NCBI GenBank assembly: GCA_003556985.1 | Contig: PWPZ01000209.1 | Coordinates: 1-5,027, forward strand | Direction: 5' to 3' | From: Bacteroidota bacterium | GTDB lineage: Bacteria > Bacteroidota > Bacteroidia > Bacteroidales > PUMT01 | Length of the DNA: 5,027 nt | Shown here: positions 1 through 4,987 of the stretch, piece by piece | Position numbering within the stretch: position 1 is the first letter of the stretch | Layout: each line of letters begins with the position of its first letter | Made by a program: the position numbers and the translations under genes | The notes under the pieces: model-generated | Told to the model about the DNA's origin: nothing | The model's input: the letters and a program-made list of their open reading frames with translations, nothing else | The model's database searches: none

Positions 1-153
1 CCTGATAAATTATTGCAAAAAGGAATTAAATTGCTTGGGGGTCTGGCGTCTTTGTGCAGTTTAAATCGATAAAGGTGAATTTTTGTTTAAACCAGTCTTT
101 TACCGGCCTATTATCATCAGGGAGAATTATTTAAAAAATTGCAGACAATGTTA

Positions 154-182
154 TTGATTAAATAAAAATAATTGTATTTTTG
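154..182 (+). promoter_or_regulatory. Bacteroidota-type promoter for rplM-rpsI
   Basis: TATTTTTG at 175-182 matches the Bacteroidota -7 consensus TAnnTTTG exactly. A TTG at 154-156 lies 18 nt upstream, close to the 19-21 nt usual for the -33 TTTG element. Transcription would begin near 187-190 and give a leader of about 55 nt before the GTG start of rplM. The match is read from the sequence; use in vivo is inferred. No other match of similar quality was seen in 1-244. Confidence 0.65.
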
Positions 183-244
183 CAGACCATTTCAGAATAC
201 AGTAAGATTTAAATACACGGATAATAATCAAAATAGCCATTATA

Positions 245-700
245 GTGGATACATTAAGCTTCAAAACAGTTTCGGCCAATAAGGCCACGGTAAGTAAAAA
301 TTGGGTTCTCGTTGATGCCACAGATCAGGTCCTGGGACGTCTTGCTTCGGTGGTTGCCTTTATGCTAAGGGGCAAGCACAAGCCGGATTACACCCCCCAT
401 GTAGATTGCGGAGATTATGTAGTCGTTATCAATGCCGATAAAATAAAGCTTACCGGAAATAAAAAGGATCAGAAATACTATATACATCACACCGGATATC
501 CCGGAGGCCAGCGCAAAGTTTCCTTTTCAAGGCTTCAGGCAAAGCGCCCTGAGGCAGTTATTGAAAAAGCGGTAAAGGGGATGCTGCCTAAGAACAGGCT
601 TGGCAGTGAAATGTTCAGGCATTTATTTGTTTATGACGGCAGTGAACATCCGCATGAAGCGCAGAAACCCGAAGCAGTTAACTTTAGTTCAATCAAGTAA
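245..700 (+). CDS. rplM: 50S ribosomal protein L13 (uL13)
   Basis: L13 is an early-assembly protein of the large ribosomal subunit that binds 23S rRNA. The 151-residue product has the family's usual length and aligns with L13 end to end: the N-terminal DTLSFKTVSANKATVSKNW typical of Bacteroidota, the core VDATDQVLGRLAS (about 23-35), LRGKHKPDYTPHVDCGD (41-57), HTGYPGGQR (82-90), and the signature VKGMLPKNRLG (110-120) followed by LFVYDGSEHPHEAQKP (127-142). The start is GTG. It is preferred because the residues right after it are the conserved N-terminus and the next in-frame ATG (residue 40) would remove part of the core. No Shine-Dalgarno is visible, as is usual in this phylum. The promoter at 154-182 lies just upstream and rpsI follows after 8 bp, so the two are almost certainly co-transcribed. 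Confidence 0.97.
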   Translation: MDTLSFKTVSANKATVSKNWVLVDATDQVLGRLASVVAFMLRGKHKPDYTPHVDCGDYVVVINADKIKLTGNKKDQKYYIHHTGYPGGQRKVSFSRLQAKRPEAVIEKAVKGMLPKNRLGSEMFRHLFVYDGSEHPHEAQKPEAVNFSSIK

Positions 701-708
701 TATCAGAT

Positions 709-1095
709 ATGGAAGTCATTAACGCAATAGGCAGGAGAAAAGCCGCAGTAGCAAGAGTAATTCTGAGCGACGGAAAAGGCAATATAACCATCAACAAACG
801 TGAACTGGAGGAATATTTTCCGAATCCGCAGTTACGCTATGTTGTAGAACAACCATTGAATCTGCTGGAAGCCAGGGGAAAATTTGACATACAGGTAAGG
901 CTTGACGGTGGTGGAGTAAAAGGCCAGTCTGAGGCGCTGCGCCTTGGAATTGCCCGCGCACTTGTTAAGCTTGATGCCGCCAATAAACCCCCTTTGAAAT
1001 CAAACGGATTCCTGACTCGTGATCCCCGCGAAGTAGAAAGAAAGAAGCCGGGACAGCCCAAAGCAAGAAAGAAATTCCAGTTTAGCAAGCGCTAA
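709..1095 (+). CDS. rpsI: 30S ribosomal protein S9 (uS9)
   Basis: S9 is a small-subunit head protein whose basic C-terminal tail reaches the P-site tRNA. The 128-residue product is full length for the family. It opens with NAIGRRKAAVARV (5-17), carries the S9 signature GGGVKGQSEALRLGIARAL (67-85), and ends in the lysine/arginine-rich tail RKKPGQPKARKKFQFSKR, including the conserved terminal SKR that contacts tRNA. The ATG at 709 follows the rplM stop by 8 bp, matching the widely conserved rplM-rpsI pair. There is no clear ribosome binding site. The 104-bp gap downstream has no obvious intrinsic terminator, so read-through into rpsB is plausible. Confidence 0.98.
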   Translation: MEVINAIGRRKAAVARVILSDGKGNITINKRELEEYFPNPQLRYVVEQPLNLLEARGKFDIQVRLDGGGVKGQSEALRLGIARALVKLDAANKPPLKSNGFLTRDPREVERKKPGQPKARKKFQFSKR

Positions 1096-1106
1096 GCCTT
1101 ATATTT

Positions 1107-1161
1107 AGTTTAGTATCTAAACTTGCAGGACTTCCTGTTACGATAAGGGACTACCCGCAGG
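1107..1161 (+). promoter_or_regulatory. Candidate structured leader RNA upstream of rpsB
   Basis: Three helices can be drawn in the rpsI-rpsB gap. A 7-bp stem pairs 1107-1113 with 1117-1123 (AGTTTAG, loop TAT, CTAAACT). A short stem pairs CAGG 1126-1129 with CCTG 1134-1137. GGG 1147-1149 pairs with CCC 1154-1156. A second copy of GCAGG at 1157-1161 could instead capture CCTG 1134-1137, enclosing the GGG/CCC hairpin, so the two pairings exclude each other. No U-run follows, so this is not an intrinsic terminator. The 5' regions of rpsB genes often carry S2-responsive leaders, which makes autoregulation by S2 a reasonable inference. I cannot assign it to a named RNA family from sequence alone. 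Confidence 0.45.
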
Positions 1162-1199
1162 TTGATAAAATAAGAATGTAAACTTAATTTAAACAATCA

Positions 1200-2183
1200 A
1201 TGCCAAGAACTAATTTCGATGAATTACTGGATGCCGGAGTACATTTTGGACACCTGAAAAGAAAATGGAATCCTGCCATGGCTCCCTATATTTTTATGGA
1301 GCGTAATGGTATTCATATTATTGACCTTCACAAGACCATAGTTAAAATCGACGAAGCCGCAAATGCTATAAAGCAGATTGCCAAATCGGGGCGAAAAATC
1401 TTATTTGTTGCCACCAAGAAACAGGCTAAGGATATTGTTGATGAGAAGATTACCAGTATCAATATGCCTTATGTTACCGAGCGCTGGCCGGGTGGTATGC
1501 TAACCAACTTCCCCACCATAAGGAAGTCGGTCAAAAAAATGTCTGTAATTGATAAGATGGAGCAGGAGGACACTTTGAACAATCTTGCAAAGCGGGAAAG
1601 GTTACAGGTGATGCGTCAGAGGGCCAAGATTGAGAAGAACTTCGGCAGTATAGCCGATCTCAGCCGTTTGCCTGCCGCTTTGTTCGTTGTCGATGTAATG
1701 AAAGAATATATTGCCGTAAGCGAGGCTAAAAGGCTGAATATACCTGTATTTGCAATTGTTGATACAAACTCCGATCCTAACACTGTTGATTTCCCTATAC
1801 CTGCAAATGATGATGCTTCCAAATCAATAGCTCTGATCATTGACATTATGGCCAAGGCTATTCAGGAAGGCCTGAGCGAGAGAAAAGTTGAAAAAGAGCA
1901 GGAGCCTTCAAAGGAGAAAAAAGGTGAAAAAAAGGATAAGGAAGAACCAAAACGAGCCCGGATCAGGAAACAGGCAACTGAGGAAAAGGACAGTTCTGCC
2001 GGAAAAGGTGAGGATCAGGAAAGAAAGCCTACCCGTCCCCGCAGGAAGGCCGGCAAGGTAAGCCAGGAAGCTTCGGAAAGGGAAGAAAAAAAGGAGCCCG
2101 CAAAAGGTGAGAAAGAGAGTGGGGCCAAAGCTGAAAAGGAGAGCCCTGCAAAGACCGATAAGGAACCGGATTCCAACAAATAA
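1200..2183 (+). CDS. rpsB: 30S ribosomal protein S2 (uS2) with long charged C-terminal extension
   Basis: S2 joins the small subunit late in assembly and sits between head and body near the mRNA exit. Residues 1-225 or so are a standard S2 core: LLDAGVHFGHLKRKWNPAM (9-27), YIFMERNGIHIIDL (30-43), FVATKKQA (69-76), the highly conserved VTERWPGGMLTNF (92-104), and the second signature PAALFVVDVMKEYIAVSEA (158-176) followed by NIPVFAIVDTNSDP (180-193). After about residue 226 comes a ~100-residue tail of mostly Lys, Glu, Arg, Ala, Pro and Ser, likely disordered. It holds basic patches (RARIRKQ, RPRRKAGK) and a short repeat (GEKESGAK then AEKESPAK, 303-318). Total length is 327, against roughly 240 in E. 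coli. The ATG is followed by PRTNFDELL, the expected N-terminus. tsf follows after 139 bp, as in most bacteria. Confidence 0.97.
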   Translation: MPRTNFDELLDAGVHFGHLKRKWNPAMAPYIFMERNGIHIIDLHKTIVKIDEAANAIKQIAKSGRKILFVATKKQAKDIVDEKITSINMPYVTERWPGGMLTNFPTIRKSVKKMSVIDKMEQEDTLNNLAKRERLQVMRQRAKIEKNFGSIADLSRLPAALFVVDVMKEYIAVSEAKRLNIPVFAIVDTNSDPNTVDFPIPANDDASKSIALIIDIMAKAIQEGLSERKVEKEQEPSKEKKGEKKDKEEPKRARIRKQATEEKDSSAGKGEDQERKPTRPRRKAGKVSQEASEREEKKEPAKGEKESGAKAEKESPAKTDKEPDSNK

Positions 2184-2322
2184 CGGCAACTTTTTACCAC
2201 TAATCATCAAATTTTTCATTACCGGAACAGAAACCGGAAACGGAAAATGATCGGGCTCAACAATATCATTTATATTACTCGTTAACTTTTGTAATACATT
2301 ATTAATCAAATTATATAAGATC

Positions 2323-3150
2323 ATGGCTGATATTAGCGCAGCAGATGTAAAAAAACTAAGAGACATTACCGGTGCCGGTATGATGGATTGCAAAAAAGCC
2401 CTTGCCGAGACTGGGGGCGATTTTGACAAGGCTATAGAATATATCAGGAAAAAAGGCCAGGCCGTTGCAAATAAACGCGCTGAAAGAGAAGCCTCTGAGG
2501 GCGTTGTTCTGGCTAATGTCACGGAAGATTCAACAAGAGGGGTACTTATTGTTTTAAACAGCGAAACTGATTTTGTTGCTAAAAATGAAAGCTTCGTCGA
2601 GTTTGCCAAAGCTATACTTGATCTGGCTCTTGAAAAGAATCCCGCCAGCCTTGAAGAACTGAGAGAGTTGGAAATGGACGGCGCCAAAGTGTCTGATAAA
2701 ATAATGGAGCAGGTTGGTATAATTGGCGAGAAGATAGAGATCTCTTATTTTGCAAAGATTGAGGCATCTCAGGTTGTTCCTTATATTCATCCCGGAAATA
2801 AGCTTGCCACCCTTGCAGGACTGAACAAAAAGGCCGATTTGCAAATAGGAAGAGATGTAGCCATGCAGATTGCCGCAATGAATCCGGTTGCAGTTAACAA
2901 GGAGGATATTCCTCAGTCAATAATTGACAAGGAGATTGAAATTGGCAAGGAGCAGGCCCGGATGGAAGGAAAACCTGAAGCAATTCAGGAGAAGATCGCC
3001 ATGGGTAAACTGAATAAATTCTACCAGGAAAATACACTCCTGAACCAGAGTTTTACAAAGGACCCCAAAAAGACGGTAGGTGAGTACCTGAAGGAGGCTG
3101 ATAAGGAGCTCACGGTAACAGGTTTTGTGAGGCATACTTTAAACAAATAG
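2323..3150 (+). CDS. tsf: Translation elongation factor Ts (EF-Ts)
   Basis: EF-Ts is the cytoplasmic nucleotide-exchange factor that releases GDP from EF-Tu so that it can bind GTP and aminoacyl-tRNA again. The 275-residue product is full length (about 280 is usual). It starts with a UBA-like domain (about 5-55) holding signature one, LRDITGAGMMDCKKAL (12-27). TDFVAKN (82-88) is the second signature and includes the Asp-Phe pair that enters EF-Tu's nucleotide site. VGIIGEKIEI (131-140) and YIHPGNKLATLAGL (154-167) mark the core subdomains, and KFYQENTLLNQSF (232-244) lies in the conserved C-terminal part. The start MADISAADVKKLRD matches the family. The gene follows rpsB and ends 4 bp before a strong terminator, so it probably closes the rplM-rpsI-rpsB-tsf unit. 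Confidence 0.98.
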   Translation: MADISAADVKKLRDITGAGMMDCKKALAETGGDFDKAIEYIRKKGQAVANKRAEREASEGVVLANVTEDSTRGVLIVLNSETDFVAKNESFVEFAKAILDLALEKNPASLEELRELEMDGAKVSDKIMEQVGIIGEKIEISYFAKIEASQVVPYIHPGNKLATLAGLNKKADLQIGRDVAMQIAAMNPVAVNKEDIPQSIIDKEIEIGKEQARMEGKPEAIQEKIAMGKLNKFYQENTLLNQSFTKDPKKTVGEYLKEADKELTVTGFVRHTLNK

Positions 3151-3154
3151 TAAT

Positions 3155-3190
3155 AAAAGAAAAGAGAGCGTTAAGCTCTCTTTTCTTTTT
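3155..3190 (+). terminator. Intrinsic terminator after tsf
   Basis: A perfect 15-bp inverted repeat pairs 3155-3169 with 3175-3189 around a 5-nt loop (GTTAA). The top of the stem is GAGAGC/GCTCTC. The lower stem is A-rich on the left and T-rich on the right, so the right arm also serves as a U-tract. The structure begins 4 bp after the tsf stop. It is close to symmetric and could work in both directions. It is the clearest transcription boundary in the window. Confidence 0.9.
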
Positions 3191-3223
3191 ATTCCCGATT
3201 CATACAATACTAAAGATCGACAT
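3184..3223 (+). repeat. Imperfect 40-nt direct repeat, copy 1 (upstream of pyrH)
   Basis: This segment matches 3261-3300 at 36 of 40 positions. The shared core is TTCCCGATTCA, then a T or C, then ACAATACTAAAGAT, then a C or T, then GACAT. Copy 1 begins inside the T-rich right arm of the tsf terminator. It lacks both the A and the final G that make the -7 box in copy 2, and it ends CATTTT rather than in a start codon. Confidence 0.9.
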
Positions 3224-3260
3224 TTTTTCTGGTATGGTATGGCCAGACAGGGGGTCTGAA

Positions 3261-3268
3261 TATTTTTG
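3261..3268 (+). promoter_or_regulatory. Candidate -7 box of the pyrH-frr promoter
   Basis: TATTTTTG matches the TAnnTTTG consensus exactly and is identical to the box upstream of rplM. No good TTTG or TTG lies 18-21 nt upstream, so the -33 element is weak or absent. A start near 3273-3276 would give a leader of about 25 nt. A promoter is expected here because a strong terminator separates pyrH from tsf. Confidence 0.5.
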
Positions 3269-3300
3269 TTCCCGATTCACACAATACTAAAGATTGACAT
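3261..3300 (+). repeat. Imperfect 40-nt direct repeat, copy 2 (pyrH leader)
   Basis: This is the second copy of the repeat at 3184-3223, offset by 77 bp. It contains the likely pyrH -7 box (3261-3268), the short leader, and the first two bases of the pyrH start codon. The two copies differ at four aligned positions, two of which are key -7 positions. Confidence 0.9.
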
Positions 3301-4009
3301 GGCAAAATATAATAAAGTACTTGTAAAGCTCAGCGGTGAATCACTCATGGGAGGTGGTCAGCACGGAATAGAACCCGATGCCCTTATGAAGTATGCCGAA
3401 GAGGTCAAATCTGTTTCACTTCTGGGAGTGAATATCGGACTGGTTATTGGCGGTGGGAATATTTTCCGCGGACTAAAAGGTGTCGATAAGGGTTTTGATC
3501 GCATCAAGGGCGATTATATGGGAATGATGGCCACGGTTATTAACGGACTGGCTATGCAGTCGGCCCTGGAAAGCCTCGGAGTTAAGTGCAGACTACTTAC
3601 CGCAATCCGGATGGAGCCTGTGGGCCAGGGATACAGCAAACAGCTGGTTAAAGAATCGTTTGAGAAAGGCGAGGTAGTTATATTTGCGGCAGGCACAGGG
3701 AACCCGTTTTTTACCACAGACACTGCCGCAGCCCTTCGAGCCGTTGAAATGGAGGCCGATCTGCTTATCAAGGGAACCCGTGTTGATGGCATATATACCG
3801 CCGATCCCGAAAAAGATCCCGATGCGGTTAAATTTGATGAGATAAGTTTTGATGAGGCTTACAATAAAGGCCTTAAAATTATGGATCTCACTGCTTTTAC
3901 AATATGCCGTGAGAACAACCTTAACATGCTTGTTTTTGATATAAATGAGACCGGCAACCTTAAAAGAATTATTTTAGGGGAAAGGATTGGTACTTTCGTA
4001 AAAAATTGA
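3299..4009 (+). CDS. pyrH: UMP kinase
   Basis: UMP kinase transfers phosphate from ATP to UMP to give UDP, an essential step to UTP, CTP and dTTP. Bacterial PyrH is a hexamer of the amino-acid-kinase fold and is unrelated to eukaryotic UMP/CMP kinases. Visible motifs are KLSGESL (10-16), GGGNIFRG (51-58), the UMP-binding GDYMGMMATVING (71-83), the phosphate-binding GTGNPFFTTDTAA (132-144), KGTRVDGIYTADP (158-170) and the late MDLTAF (195-200). The ATG at 3299 gives 236 residues and the expected N-terminus MAKYNKVLVKLSGE. The frame extends to a TTG at 3266, but those 11 extra residues lie in the direct repeat and overlap the probable promoter, so that start is rejected. frr follows after 40 bp, a common bacterial pairing. 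Confidence 0.97.
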   Translation: MAKYNKVLVKLSGESLMGGGQHGIEPDALMKYAEEVKSVSLLGVNIGLVIGGGNIFRGLKGVDKGFDRIKGDYMGMMATVINGLAMQSALESLGVKCRLLTAIRMEPVGQGYSKQLVKESFEKGEVVIFAAGTGNPFFTTDTAAALRAVEMEADLLIKGTRVDGIYTADPEKDPDAVKFDEISFDEAYNKGLKIMDLTAFTICRENNLNMLVFDINETGNLKRIILGERIGTFVKN

Positions 4010-4021
4010 ATATATTTATAC

Positions 4022-4047
4022 CCGTATACTCAATTCTAAGAATACGG
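4022..4047 (+). promoter_or_regulatory. Small hairpin next to the frr start codon
   Basis: CCGTAT at 4022-4027 pairs with ATACGG at 4042-4047 across a 14-nt AT-rich loop. The stem ends 2 nt before the frr ATG. It could affect ribosome access in a gene with no Shine-Dalgarno, but a 6-bp stem with a long loop is weak and may be chance. Confidence 0.25.
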
Positions 4048-4049
4048 TC

Positions 4050-4613
4050 ATGGATGAAGATGTTCAATTAATACTAGACATTGTTGAAGAGAAGATGGAA
4101 AAAGCCGTCAATCATCTTCAAGATGAACTCTCTAAACTACGGGCCGGAAAAGCCAGTCCGCATATGCTTGATGGCTTAACCGTCGATTATTACGGTGCCC
4201 GGACACCCCTCAACCAGGTTGCGAACGTTAATACGCCCGACCCGCGAACAATTATAGTGCAACCCTGGGAAAAAGGTATGCTTGAGCCGATTGAAAAGGC
4301 CATTCTGCATGCAAATCTCGGCTTTAACCCCGTCAACAGCGGAGAGCTGCTCCGCATAGCAGTTCCCGCTCTTACTGAGGAACGTCGCAAAACGCTTGTA
4401 AAACAAGTGAAAGCGGAGGGTGAAAATGCCCGGGTAAGCATTCGTAATGCCCGCAGGGATGCCAAGGAGGAGGTCAAAAAGATGCAAAAAGACGGACTGC
4501 CTGAAGACACTGCCAAAAGGGCTGAGCAGGATATACAGGATCTAACCGACTCCTATTCCAAAAAAATTGATGAGGTGCTGCAGAAAAAAGAGGAAGACAT
4601 CATGACCATTTAG
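4050..4613 (+). CDS. frr: Ribosome recycling factor (RRF)
   Basis: RRF acts with EF-G after termination to split the 70S ribosome and release mRNA and tRNA. The 187-residue product is full length (185 in E. coli). Domain I, a three-helix bundle, is built from about 1-30 and 105-187; domain II is the insert between them. Conserved stretches are KLRAGKASPHMLDGL (29-43), VDYYGARTPLNQVANV (45-60), the domain II core PDPRTIIVQPWEKGML (63-78), IAVPALTEERRKTLVKQ (103-119), and the ribosome-binding helix VSIRNARRDAKEEVKK (129-144). It ends in DIMTI, close to the family's usual end. The ATG at 4050 is the first start in the gap after pyrH, and no Shine-Dalgarno precedes it. It is probably co-transcribed with pyrH. 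Confidence 0.97.
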   Translation: MDEDVQLILDIVEEKMEKAVNHLQDELSKLRAGKASPHMLDGLTVDYYGARTPLNQVANVNTPDPRTIIVQPWEKGMLEPIEKAILHANLGFNPVNSGELLRIAVPALTEERRKTLVKQVKAEGENARVSIRNARRDAKEEVKKMQKDGLPEDTAKRAEQDIQDLTDSYSKKIDEVLQKKEEDIMTI

Positions 4614-4713
4614 TTGGAAAGGTGCAATACTGCCGGGAATTCCCGGTCCGCGATGTTCACTGTCGGGCCGGATTACAACCTGGGTGCAAATAACCGTTCA
4701 CGCGGTGCATATC

Positions 4714-4742
4714 TGCCGGTCAATCCCGACCGGCATTTTCTT
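4714..4742 (+). terminator. Candidate intrinsic terminator of pyrH-frr
   Basis: TGCCGGTC at 4714-4721 pairs perfectly with GACCGGCA at 4728-4735 around a 6-nt loop (AATCCC), followed by TTTTCTT at 4736-4742. The stem is GC-rich and the T-run is short but adequate. It lies about 100 bp after the frr stop, farther than usual, so part of the mRNA 3' end would be long and structured. Confidence 0.6.
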
Positions 4743-4952
4743 GCCGCCCTCCCCTTTCCTGATGCTCTCTGTTCTGCCCGGATTCTCTCACTTCTACCAG
4801 AACCGGCAAGTCTCCTTTAAAAGAGTTTTGCCACCAGTCGAAGGTTACAGCAATGCCTGAAGCTTTTCAACAAGATTGTTTTTCCTGTTTTCCGGATGAA
4901 ATTTTTCCAAAAATCATAACAATTTGATTTACTTTTAGATATGTATTTGTTC

Positions 4953-4983
4953 TTTGAAATATGGGTGTCCCGTGGTATATTTA
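4953..4983 (+). promoter_or_regulatory. Candidate promoter of the transposase
   Basis: TTTG at 4953-4956 is followed after exactly 19 nt by TATATTTA at 4976-4983, a 7 of 8 match to TAnnTTTG. The spacing fits the Bacteroidota consensus. The start point would fall at or next to the ATG at 4988, so the transcript would be nearly leaderless. Confidence 0.4.
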
Positions 4984-4987
4984 GAGC

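Larger units (their letters stand above)
4614..4987. other. Non-coding region between frr and the insertion sequence
   Basis: No gene is supported in this 374-bp stretch. The first 220 bp are clearly richer in GC than the other intergenic gaps and contain several inverted repeats: the 14-bp palindrome CCGGGAATTCCCGG at 4633-4646, an overlapping 8-bp stem (4643-4650 with 4664-4671, one G-U pair), the terminator-like hairpin at 4714-4735, and an imperfect hairpin at 4805-4832. The sequence turns AT-rich after about 4840. A + strand frame at 4614-4820 begins with TTG right after the frr stop, has no recognisable motif, and runs through these hairpins, so it is not called. A short minus-strand open frame at 4723-4866 is discussed as a finding. 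The left end of the insertion sequence must lie somewhere before 4988. Confidence 0.7.

Noticed and set aside
1..153. A gene end or divergent promoter at the left edge
   Set aside because: I saw no coding frame with recognisable motifs and no minus-strand TAnnTTTG box; GTTTAAAC at 85-92 is just a short palindrome.
1100..1107. TATATTTA as a promoter box for rpsB
   Set aside because: It matches only 7 of 8 consensus positions and has no properly spaced -33 element; such AT-rich words are common in this gap.
2216..2250. Weak inverted repeat (TCATT/AATGA around CCGG/CCGG) and a partly repeated ACCGGAA word in the rpsB-tsf gap
   Set aside because: The stems are 4-5 bp with unpaired bases between them and no T-run follows, so neither a terminator nor a leader can be supported.
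2283..2291. TAACTTTTG as a -7 box for a tsf-specific promoter
   Set aside because: It has one base too many between TA and TTTG, and no TTTG or TTG lies at the proper distance upstream.
1908..2687. A long minus-strand open frame across the rpsB tail and the start of tsf
   Set aside because: It is the complement of two certain genes; its length comes from the purine-rich S2 tail, which yields few stops on the opposite strand.
3266..3298. An 11-residue N-terminal extension of UMP kinase starting at TTG 3266
   Set aside because: The ATG at 3299 gives the conserved PyrH N-terminus and usual length, and the extension overlaps the probable promoter and the direct repeat.
4614..4820. A + strand 68-codon frame directly after the frr stop
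   Set aside because: It starts with TTG at the base after the frr stop, shows no motif, and runs through several hairpins including a likely terminator.
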